Positions 56,990-64,000 of a stretch of 64,000 nucleotides of DNA are shown piece after piece. The notes beneath the pieces are model-generated. The model searched no databases and had not been told where the DNA came from. It saw only the letters and a program-made list of their open reading frames with translations. Origin of the DNA: Kitasatospora sp. MMS16-BH015 (lineage in GTDB: Bacteria > Actinomycetota > Actinomycetes > Streptomycetales > Streptomycetaceae). Made by a program: the position numbers and the translations under genes. The stretch covers positions 5,580,001-5,644,000 of the forward strand of contig NZ_CP025394.1 of the NCBI RefSeq assembly GCF_002943525.1. The letters are read 5' to 3'. The first letter of the stretch is position 1. Each line of letters begins with the position of its first letter.

Positions 56990-59716
56990 TCAGAGCGCGC
57001 CCTTGCGCTGCAGCACGTTGTAGCAGACCCAGCCCGGGATGACCGGCAGCCAGAAGGTGAGGGCGCGGTAGAGGAAGACGGCGGGGGTGGCGGCGGCGGC
57101 CGGGACGCCGGAGAGGGTGAGGGCGCCGACGAGGGCGGCCTCGACCGGGCCGATGCCGCCCGGGGTGGGGATGGCGGAGCCGGCGGCGTTGGCGGTGAGG
57201 AAGACGACGGCGACGGCGGAGAAGCTCATGGAGCCGCCGAAGGCCTGGATGGAGGCGTCGAGGCAGGCGGTGAAGCTCAGGGTGAGCAGCAGGATGCCGC
57301 CGAAGCCGGTGAACAGCTTGCTGGGGGTCTGCATCAGGTCGAGCATGCGCGGGACGACGCCGAAGAAGAGTGAGCGGACCCGGGTGACCACGAAGCGCCG
57401 CAGCGGGCCGACCGCTGCGACCACCAGCGAGAGCACGGCGGCCGTGAGCACCCCGATGATCACGGCGCGGGAGGCGCCGAGGTCGCCGTTGGTCTGGGTG
57501 CCGGTGATCAGGCCGAAGCAGAACAGCAGCAGCAGGTGGCCGCCGAGCCCGGCGAGCTGGGAGGCGCCCACGCTGGCCGCCGCCTGGCCGGGCCGGATGC
57601 CCGCCTTCTGGAGGTAGCGGGTGTTGAGCGCGATGCCGCCGATCGCGGCGGGCGCGACCAGCTTGACGAAGGAGCCCGCCACCTGGGCCGCGACGGTGCG
57701 GCGGAAGGGCAGCCGCTCCGGCACGAAGCCGGTGAGGCTCATCGAGGCGGCGATGTAGGTGACGGCGGCGGCGGCCAGGGCGGCCGCGGCCCAGGCCCAG
57801 TTCATGTGGGAGAGCTTGAGCTGGGCCGGCTGGATGGTGGTGAGCGCGAGGTAGGCCGCGAAGGCCAGCGCGATCACGGTGATCAGGGTCTTGGGCTTGA
57901 GCCGTTCCAGCTTCTCCGGGGCCAGCGGGGCCTCCGGGGCGATCTGCAGGATCTGGCCGCGGATCCGGCTGAGCAGGTCCTCGCCCGCCGTCGCGATGTC
58001 CTCCTCGGCCTGCTGCTGGGTGCGCTCGCCGGAGGCGACCTGCTCCAGCGCGAGGGCCTGGGCGGCGGCCTTGCGCTCCTTGGTCTGTCTGGCCAGGTCA
58101 CCCCTGGTCTGCCGGCTGAGCCCGACCGGCTGGAGCAGCGGCAGCGAGCCGGCCACCCGTTCGGCGCCGAGCACCGCGTTGGCGGTGGCCACGGCCCGTT
58201 CGGGCCCGACCCGCAGCGCGAAGGTGGTGAGCAGCTGGGCGAGGTCGATCCGCAGGGTCAGGTCGCCGGCCGCGATGTCGCCGCCGGAGAGGTTGACCAG
58301 GCAGCCGGTCTTGTCGTCCACCACCAGCAGGGATTCGCCGGTGAGGCGGCGGTGGGCGATCCGGCGGTCGTGCAGCCGGCCCACCGACTCCCAGAGCGAG
58401 GCCATCACCTGGTCGGTGATCTCCCCGTCGCCCAACTCGTCCAGGGTGCGGCCGGGCACCTGCTCGTAGACCAGGATCGCGGCGTCCGGCCCGAGCTCGG
58501 AGGTGGCCACCAGCTGCGGCGCCCGGGCGCCGGAGGCGGCGGCCGCGTACGCGATCAGCGCCTCCTGCTCCAGTGCCTGGCGCAGCGACTGCGGGCTGCG
58601 CCGGACGGCCACCGAGCGCAGCCGCAGGCGGCGCCAGGCGCGGTAGAAGAAGCCGGAGGCCTGCTGCTCGCGGTCGATGATGTGGACGTCCAGCGGCGGG
58701 CCGTCCTGCTGCTCGACGTAGTAGCGGCGGGTGCCGCCGGGCGCGTCGGGGGCGCGGTGCGCCCCGGCCGGGGCGAAGCCGACCTTGCGCAGGCCGGTCA
58801 TCAGGTGGCTGCCGGTCGGCCGGATGTTGGGCGAGCCGATCGCGTACAGGGTGCCGTACGCCACCGACCAGCCGATCAGCACGGTGAGGATGAGCGAGAG
58901 CAGCGTGGTGTACCCGCTGACCAGCTCGGTCAGCCCGCTGAGGACGACCACCACCCAGAGCGCGACCCGCCAGCGCGGTCTGCTCGACATGCCGACGGCC
59001 GTCATGTAGGCGATCACCGGTGCGAGGTACCCGTGGACCGGGTCGGTCAGGGTCTGGCCGCCGTCCGGCGGCAGCTGGGTCAGCGCGTCCCGGATGGCCA
59101 TCGGCGCGCCCGCCGCGACCCACCAGTCCACGCCCAGCGAGACCCCGTACGCGAGCACGGAGGCGAGCACGCCGTCCGCGACCCGCAGGCCGTCCCGCTT
59201 TATCAGCCGCTCGACCGCGAAGGCCAGCGGTACGCCGAGCACGGCCACGCTGGAGACCAGCGCGGCGACGGTGCTCAGCACGCCCGGGATGCGGTGGGCG
59301 TTGGTGGAGATGTCGTTCTCCAGGCCCGAGGTGGTGGAGACCGCGAAGCGGGCGACCAGGAAGAGCGCGATGATGCCGAGCAGGCCGGCGACGAAGCGGA
59401 TCAGGTCGGAGGGCCGGTGCGCGCGGGCGGCGAGCAGCGGCTCGTCGACGGCGAGGTCGTCGCCGGCGTACGGGTCGAGCCCGTCCCACGCTGCCGATGC
59501 TTCGGGGCGGGACGGAGGCTCGGGGTGCTTCGTCAAGTCCAGGTGTGGTTCCGGTGCGGGCTCCGGGCCCGGGCCGGCTGGTGGGTGGTCGGCCGCCACG
59601 CCCTGCTCCCCCTCGTGCGGTGCTTCCTGCGGTTCGTGGTGTTCGGGCTGGTGCCCGGGGTCGCCGACGGGAGGCTGGGCACCCTCGTCCGCTGCCACGT
59701 CTGCCGTCCCGGTCAT
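56990..59716 (-). CDS. Flippase-like membrane protein fused to a degenerate kinase domain
   Basis: A 908-residue protein from the ATG at 59716 (GAGGA upstream). Layout: acidic/Pro-rich N-terminus; about six membrane helices (residues about 110-300); a cytoplasmic protein-kinase-like domain (about 345-600); then eight or so helices of the lysylphosphatidylglycerol synthase/flippase (UPF0104, AglD2-like) domain with PAAIGGIALNTRYLQKAG and NAAGSAIPTPGGIGPVEAALVGAL. In the kinase part the HRD-like motif reads AHRRLTGESLLVV and the metal-binding DFG region reads LVNLSGGD, so the catalytic and magnesium Asp are lost. It probably transports or flips a lipid and uses the pseudokinase as a regulatory or docking module. 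The membrane topology is estimated. Confidence 0.85.
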   Translation of the reverse strand: MTGTADVAADEGAQPPVGDPGHQPEHHEPQEAPHEGEQGVAADHPPAGPGPEPAPEPHLDLTKHPEPPSRPEASAAWDGLDPYAGDDLAVDEPLLAARAHRPSDLIRFVAGLLGIIALFLVARFAVSTTSGLENDISTNAHRIPGVLSTVAALVSSVAVLGVPLAFAVERLIKRDGLRVADGVLASVLAYGVSLGVDWWVAAGAPMAIRDALTQLPPDGGQTLTDPVHGYLAPVIAYMTAVGMSSRPRWRVALWVVVVLSGLTELVSGYTTLLSLILTVLIGWSVAYGTLYAIGSPNIRPTGSHLMTGLRKVGFAPAGAHRAPDAPGGTRRYYVEQQDGPPLDVHIIDREQQASGFFYRAWRRLRLRSVAVRRSPQSLRQALEQEALIAYAAAASGARAPQLVATSELGPDAAILVYEQVPGRTLDELGDGEITDQVMASLWESVGRLHDRRIAHRRLTGESLLVVDDKTGCLVNLSGGDIAAGDLTLRIDLAQLLTTFALRVGPERAVATANAVLGAERVAGSLPLLQPVGLSRQTRGDLARQTKERKAAAQALALEQVASGERTQQQAEEDIATAGEDLLSRIRGQILQIAPEAPLAPEKLERLKPKTLITVIALAFAAYLALTTIQPAQLKLSHMNWAWAAAALAAAAVTYIAASMSLTGFVPERLPFRRTVAAQVAGSFVKLVAPAAIGGIALNTRYLQKAGIRPGQAAASVGASQLAGLGGHLLLLFCFGLITGTQTNGDLGASRAVIIGVLTAAVLSLVVAAVGPLRRFVVTRVRSLFFGVVPRMLDLMQTPSKLFTGFGGILLLTLSFTACLDASIQAFGGSMSFSAVAVVFLTANAAGSAIPTPGGIGPVEAALVGALTLSGVPAAAATPAVFLYRALTFWLPVIPGWVCYNVLQRKGAL

Positions 59717-59883
59717 CTGGTCTTGTCCTCGTATCACCACTCACCGCCCCGAAGATGGTGGCATGCTCCGGCCGCCCGTGCTGGACAGGGGGCGCACCGG
59801 GCGCGGCGAATCCCCCGCACGGCGTCCTGGAACACCGCCGGACGAGGAACGGATGGCGGAACCTATGAGTAAGAATCGCGCAC

Positions 59884-60207
59884 ATGACGCAGAGCACGGG
59901 TGAGGCACCACCGCCCTATGTCGAATCGGTTCTCGACCTGACCGAGCGTATTCCCCCGGGCCGGGTGATGACCTACGGCGACGTGGCCGAGTACCTCGGG
60001 CAGGGCGGCCCTCGGCAGGTCGGGCGGGTGATGGCGATGTACGGCGGCGGCGTGCCCTGGTGGCGGGTGATCCGGGCGGACGGCCGCCCGCTGCCCGGCC
60101 ACGAGGACCGCGCGCTGGCCAACTACCGGGTCGAGGGCACCCCGCTGCGGCTGGTCGGCGGCGTCCCCCGGGTCGACCTGCGGCAGGCCCGCTGGGACGG
60201 GAGCTAG
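59884..60207 (+). CDS. Alkyltransferase-like (ATL) protein of the MGMT family
   Basis: A 107-residue protein: the C-terminal DNA-binding domain of O6-alkylguanine transferases only. PPGRVMTYGDVAEYLGQGGPRQVGRVMA is the helix-turn-helix with the arginine finger, and GGVPWWRVIRADGRPLPG replaces the catalytic PCHRV with PWWRV. Lacking the acceptor Cys, it cannot dealkylate. ATL proteins flip and flag O6-alkylguanine for nucleotide excision repair. A TAAGAAT -10 eight bases before the ATG suggests a leaderless message. It precedes adnA, linking it to DNA repair. Confidence 0.92.
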   Translation: MTQSTGEAPPPYVESVLDLTERIPPGRVMTYGDVAEYLGQGGPRQVGRVMAMYGGGVPWWRVIRADGRPLPGHEDRALANYRVEGTPLRLVGGVPRVDLRQARWDGS

Positions 60208-60356
60208 CCGGAAGTCGGCCGGGAGTCGGTCGGGAGCCGGCCGGGGGCGCGTCGGCGAGGGGTGTGCGCCCCCGGCGGGTGGGAAGCGGATGCGGGTGCG
60301 GGGTGGGCGGGGCAGGATCGTAGGCTCGATGTTCCATCCCCAGCCTGAGGACGTCG

Positions 60357-63300
60357 GTGACTTCCCCCTTCCGCCTGGTGCGCAGCCCCCTGGCCCTGCC
60401 CGCCCCGCCCGTACTGGACGAGTACCAACGGGCGGTGGCCGAGCACGCGGGCGGCCCGCTGCTGGTGCTGGCCGGGCCCGGGACGGGGAAGACCACCACC
60501 CTGGTGGAGTCGGTGGCCCGGCGGATCGAGCGGGGGACGGACCCGGAGCGGATCCTGGTGCTCACCTTCAGCCGCAAGGCGGCGATGGAGCTGCGGGACC
60601 GGATGACGGCCCGGCTCGGGGTGGGCGACGTCGTTGCGCCCACCCCGCAGGCCACGACTTTTCATTCGTTCTGCTACGCCCTGCTGCGCGAGCACCAGAC
60701 GCCGGAGGAGTACGCGGAGCCGCTGCGGCTGCTGTCCGGGCCCGAGCAGGACGTGATGGTGCGCGAGCTGCTGGCGGGCGGGGCGGAGGACGCCCGGGAC
60801 GGGGTCGGGCGGATCGCCTGGCCGTTGGACCTGCGGGCCTGCCTGACCACGCGCGGGTTCGCCGACGAGGTGCGAGCGGTGCTGGCGCGCAGCCGGGAGC
60901 TGGGCCTGGGCGAGGCGGAGCTGGGCCGGTTCGCGGCCGGGGTGCAGCGGCCGGACTGGGCCGCCGCCGCGCTCTTCCTGGCCGAGTACCTGGACGTGCT
61001 CGACCTGCGGGGCGTGCTCGACTACGCGGAGCTGGTGCACCGGGCCGTGCTGCTGGCCGAGCGGGCCGAGGTCGGGGCCGCGCTGCGGGAGCGCTACGAG
61101 GCCGTGTACGTGGACGAGTACCAGGACACCGACCCCTCGCAGGTGCGGCTGCTGCGGGCGCTGGCGGGCGGCGGCCGGGACCTGGTCGCGGTCGGCGACC
61201 CGGACCAGTCGATCTACGCGTTCCGGGGTGCCGACATCAACGGCATCCTCGACTTCCCGCAGGCCTTCCCGCAGGCGGACGGGCGGCCGGCCGAGGTGAA
61301 GGTGCTGCGGGTCTCGCGGCGCTCGGGCGCGGTGCTGCTGGCCGCCACGCGGGAGCTGGCGCGGCGGATGCCGATGGGTCGGCTGCCGGCCGGGAAGCTG
61401 GCGGAGCACCGGGCGCTGCTGCCCGCCCGGGAGGGCGGGCAGGCGGAGGTGTACACCTACCCCACGCCCGGGGCGGAGCTGGATTCGGTGGCGGACCTGC
61501 TGCGGCGGGCCCACCTGGAGGACGGGGTGCCGTGGGGGGAGATGGCGGTGCTGGTCCGCGCCGGGGCGCGGTCGATTCCGGGCGTGCGGCGGGCGCTGGG
61601 CGCGGCGGGGGTGCCGCTGGAGATCGACGGTGACGATCTGCCGCTGCGCGAGGAGCCGGGGGTGGCGCCGCTGCTGCTCGCCCTGCGGGTCTGCGCGGGG
61701 CCGGCCGCGCTGTGCGACGCGGAGACGGCGCGGACGCTGCTGACCGGGCCGCTGGGCGGGTTGGACGGGGCGGACCTGCGGCGGCTGGGGCGGGCGTTGC
61801 GGGAGGAGGAGCGGCGGCACCTGCGGGGTGCCTCCGGCGGTGAGCTCGCCGATTCCGAGCTGCGCGAGGAGGGCGGGGGTGTGGTTGGTGAGGCGGCTGC
61901 GGGCTCTGAGCTTCCGCTGCGCGCAGTTCCCCGCGCCCCCATTGAGCCCGCCTTCGGCGAGGCCCCTCGCGGTGCTGTGGTGGTCCGTAGCGCTGAGGAG
62001 CTGATCCGGGAGGCGTTGGCGGAGCCGGAGCGGTTGGTGGCGTTCGAGCTGGGGGCGGCTCGGCGGGTTTACGAGGTGGGGGTGCTGCTGCGGAAGGTCA
62101 GGGAGTTGCTGGCCGGGGGCGGTGGGGCCGAGGAGGCGCTGTGGGAGCTGTGGGACGGGAGCCGGCGGTGGCGGGAGCGGTTGGAGCGGGCGGCGCTGCG
62201 GGGTGGGGCGGCCGGGCGTAACGCGGATCGGGATCTGGACGCGCTCTGTGCGCTGTTCGAGACGGCCGCGCGGGCCGAGGAGCAGGTGGCGGGGCACCGG
62301 GGGGCGTTGGAGTTCCTGGCGGAGCTGGAGGCCCAGGACATCGCGGCGGACACGCTGACGGTGCGGGCGGTGCGGCCGGAGGCGGTGCGGTTGATGACGG
62401 CGCACCGGTCGAAGGGTCTTGAGTGGCGGGTGGTGGTGGTCGCGGGGGTGCAGGAGGGGCTCTGGCCCGACCTGCGGCGCCGCGGTTCGCTGCTGGAGGC
62501 GGACCGGATCGGACGGGACGGGCTGGCCGAGCCGCTCTCGCCGGCGGCGCTGCTGGGGGAGGAACGGCGGCTGTTCTACACCGCGGCGACCCGGGCCAAG
62601 GAGCGGCTGATCGTCACGGCGGTGAAGGCGCCGGCCGAGGACGGGGACGAGCCCTCGCGGTTCCTGCGCGAGCTCTACCGGGAGGAGCTGGACCCACGGA
62701 CCGGGAAGGTGACGGCCCGGCGGCCGCAGGTGACCGTCGAGGACGTGACGCACCGGCCGCGCAGGCCGCTCGCGGTGGCCGCGCTGGTGGCGGAGCTGCG
62801 CGCGGTCACGGTGGATCCGGGCCGTAGCCCCGAGCTGCGGCGGGCCGCCGCCGAGCGGTTGGCGCAGCTGGCCGAGGCGCGGGACGAGGACGGGGTGCCG
62901 CTGGTGCCCGCCGCGCACCCGGACCGGTGGTGGGGGCTGGTGGACCGCACGGAGGCGAGTGAGCCGCTGCGGCAGCCGGACGTGCCGGTGCGGCTCTCCG
63001 GGAGCGGGCTGGAGCAGCTGGAGGGCTGCTCGCTGCAGTGGTTCCTGGACAAGGACGTGAAGGCGGCCACCACCACGACCGCCGCCCAGGGTTTCGGGAA
63101 CGTGGTGCACGCGCTGGCCGACGAGGTCGGCTCGGGGCGGACGCCGGCCGACCTGGCGGTGCTGATGGCGCGGCTGGACACGGTCTGGGACGCGCTGGCC
63201 TTCGACGCGCCGTGGAAGTCACGGCAGGAGAAGGAGCAGGCGCGGGCCGCGCTGGAGCGGTTCCTGCACTGGCACGTGCTGGAGCGCGGCCGCACCACGG

Positions 63301-63776
63301 TGGCCACCGAGCAGGGTTTCGACCTGACCATCCCGGTGGGGGAGGTGGAGATCCGGATCCGGGGTTCGATGGACCGGGTGGAGCGGGACGAGGCCGGCCG
63401 GGCGTACGTGGTGGACTTCAAGACCGGCAAGCAGCTGCCCACGGACAAGTCGATGCCGCGGCACCGGCAGTTGGCGGTCTACCAACTCGCGGTGGAGCAC
63501 GGGGCGTTGGCCGATCTGCCGGGCTTCGAGGAGGGCGCCGTCGCGGGCGGGGCCGAGCTGGTGCACCTGCGCGAGCCGGCGAAGGGCGCGCCGGAGGAGC
63601 CGAAGGTCCAGCACCAAGGCCCGGCCACCGAGCCCTGGGTCTCCGATCTGCTCGCGGAGGCGGCGGGCAAGGTGCTGGCGGAGCGGTTCGTCCCGACCAC
63701 GGGCGAGGGCTGCGCGAGGTGTGCGTTCCGCAGCAGCTGCTCGGCGCAGCGGGACGGCCGTCAGATCATCGACTAG
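60357..63776 (+). CDS. adnA: AdnA subunit of the AdnAB helicase-nuclease
   Basis: A 1139-residue UvrD/RecB-type protein. Helicase motifs: Walker A GPGTGKTTT at residues 40-48, Ia FSRKAAMELRDR, II VDEYQDTDPSQ, III VGDPDQSIYAFRGA, late motifs MTAHRSKGLEW and TAATRAKERL. The C-terminal RecB-like nuclease has GSMDRVERDEAGRAYVVDFKTGK and an Fe-S cluster set: Cys in EGCSLQWFLDKD, then CARCAFRSSC. AdnAB resects double-strand ends in actinobacteria in place of RecBCD. GTG start with GAGGA upstream. Around residue 522 the frame passes through a REP-like sequence, giving a segment (LRAVPRAPIEPAFGEAPRG) that looks unlike its surroundings. adnB appears to start 205 bp downstream. Confidence 0.93.
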   Translation: MTSPFRLVRSPLALPAPPVLDEYQRAVAEHAGGPLLVLAGPGTGKTTTLVESVARRIERGTDPERILVLTFSRKAAMELRDRMTARLGVGDVVAPTPQATTFHSFCYALLREHQTPEEYAEPLRLLSGPEQDVMVRELLAGGAEDARDGVGRIAWPLDLRACLTTRGFADEVRAVLARSRELGLGEAELGRFAAGVQRPDWAAAALFLAEYLDVLDLRGVLDYAELVHRAVLLAERAEVGAALRERYEAVYVDEYQDTDPSQVRLLRALAGGGRDLVAVGDPDQSIYAFRGADINGILDFPQAFPQADGRPAEVKVLRVSRRSGAVLLAATRELARRMPMGRLPAGKLAEHRALLPAREGGQAEVYTYPTPGAELDSVADLLRRAHLEDGVPWGEMAVLVRAGARSIPGVRRALGAAGVPLEIDGDDLPLREEPGVAPLLLALRVCAGPAALCDAETARTLLTGPLGGLDGADLRRLGRALREEERRHLRGASGGELADSELREEGGGVVGEAAAGSELPLRAVPRAPIEPAFGEAPRGAVVVRSAEELIREALAEPERLVAFELGAARRVYEVGVLLRKVRELLAGGGGAEEALWELWDGSRRWRERLERAALRGGAAGRNADRDLDALCALFETAARAEEQVAGHRGALEFLAELEAQDIAADTLTVRAVRPEAVRLMTAHRSKGLEWRVVVVAGVQEGLWPDLRRRGSLLEADRIGRDGLAEPLSPAALLGEERRLFYTAATRAKERLIVTAVKAPAEDGDEPSRFLRELYREELDPRTGKVTARRPQVTVEDVTHRPRRPLAVAALVAELRAVTVDPGRSPELRRAAAERLAQLAEARDEDGVPLVPAAHPDRWWGLVDRTEASEPLRQPDVPVRLSGSGLEQLEGCSLQWFLDKDVKAATTTTAAQGFGNVVHALADEVGSGRTPADLAVLMARLDTVWDALAFDAPWKSRQEKEQARAALERFLHWHVLERGRTTVATEQGFDLTIPVGEVEIRIRGSMDRVERDEAGRAYVVDFKTGKQLPTDKSMPRHRQLAVYQLAVEHGALADLPGFEEGAVAGGAELVHLREPAKGAPEEPKVQHQGPATEPWVSDLLAEAAGKVLAERFVPTTGEGCARCAFRSSCSAQRDGRQIID
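61921..61939. repeat. REP-like half-palindrome inside adnA
   Basis: GCGCAGTTCCCCGCGCCCC is identical to the right arm of the intergenic REP-like elements (for example at 18254-18271 and near 36119-36137). It is read in frame, adding no stop. The flanking sequence GCCTTCGGCGAGGCCCCTCG also looks palindromic. Confidence 0.8.
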
Positions 63777-63960
63777 ATCCAGCTGCACTATCAGGGGCGC
63801 GGGGAACGGCGCGGCCAGCCCGGCGCCGCCGACCAGTCGAGATGCCCGGTTCAGTTGCACTATCGGGGTGCAGGGCTGGGGCGTGATCAAGGCTCTACGG
63901 AGCTGGGTGGCTGGTCGCGCAGTCCCCCGCGCCCCTGATGGTTGTCCGCCGCTGTCATCG
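63777..63960. repeat. REP-like repeat pair between adnA and adnB
   Basis: The left unit is GCTGCACTATCAGGGGCGCG continuing GGGAACGGCGCGGCC (about 63783-63818). A degenerate middle unit is CAGTTGCACTATCGGGGTGC (about 63852-63871). The right unit is inverted: GTGGCTGGTCGCGCAGTCCC then CCGCGCCCCTGA (about 63907-63939). The outer arms can form a long hairpin, so adnA and adnB are probably not simply cotranscribed. Confidence 0.8.
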
Positions 63961-63981
63961 AGAACGATTAGGTTGGTGGAC

Positions 63982-64000
63982 GTGTCCGCCGTCCTCACTG
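63982..64000 (+). CDS. adnB: First codons of the next gene, probably adnB
   Basis: GTG at 63982 reads MSAVLT up to the window edge. The call rests on position after adnA and on similarity, from memory, to the start of streptomycete AdnB proteins. A TTAGGTT about 15 bases upstream could be a -10 for a short-leader message. Confidence 0.45.

Noticed and set aside
1..64000. tRNA, rRNA, insertion sequence or prophage genes
   Set aside because: None recognised on either strand by eye. No transposase, integrase or phage structural motif is present among the open frames.

Overview
This is a 64 kb piece of a high-GC actinobacterial chromosome, almost certainly a streptomycete (Streptomyces or Kitasatospora). 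The evidence is extreme third-position GC, frequent GTG and TTG starts behind GGAGG sites, ATGA/GTGA overlaps, a mycothiol gene (mshB), FdxA-type ferredoxins, and the REP-like palindromes with core GGGGCGCGGGGAACTGCGCG that are common in streptomycetes. I see no phage, insertion sequence, CRISPR array, tRNA or rRNA. The window is core chromosome. Most novelty lies in the intergenic DNA.

From memory, the gene order tracks two blocks of the Mycobacterium tuberculosis chromosome. The first (1.9-41 kb) resembles Rv1166-Rv1239: an LpqW-like lipoprotein, mshB, ferredoxin-dapC, dapE, a LOG protein, folP2, a DivIVA-domain protein, tag, DUF3117, an O-methyltransferase, a sigE-like ECF sigma factor with its anti-sigma factor, tatB, mrp, a MgtE-N/CBS protein and corA. 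The second (44-64 kb) resembles Rv3211-Rv3201: an rhlE helicase, a ferritin-like protein, DUF3107, TetR, moeZ, an alkyltransferase-like protein, adnA and the first codons of adnB.

Layout. 0-1.4 kb: part of a peptide ABC transporter. 2-8.5 kb: LpqW-like lipoprotein, a large membrane-anchored peptidoglycan-binding protein, and a small operon with mshB. 8.8-14.6 kb: an S9 peptidase, then a translationally coupled drug-type ABC transporter with a DesK/DesR-like two-component system. 14.6-26.4 kb: a GNAT enzyme, ferredoxin-dapC, dapE, LOG, folP2, DivIVA-domain protein, tag and DUF3117. 26.4-32.9 kb: the envelope-stress module, tatB, a second ferredoxin divergent from soxR with a textbook SoxR operator, and mrp. 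33-44 kb: magnesium-related genes (DUF1003, MgtE-N/CBS, CorA), MarC, a PHP phosphoesterase, and a 48-residue protein with an elaborate AT-rich promoter. 44-64 kb: a helicase with a histone-H1-like tail and apparently a CTG start, TetR/DUF3107, hydrolases, a glycosyltransferase, moeZ, a pseudokinase-flippase fusion, an alkyltransferase-like protein and AdnA.

The most unusual structures are three short-period degenerate tandem arrays in intergenic DNA: 16 units of 17 bp at 53954-54225, nine units of 12 bp at 48318-48425, and about six units of 11 bp at 50093-50158. A REP-like half-palindrome is also read in frame inside adnA. All functions are inferred from sequence motifs and family knowledge. 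No database search was run.
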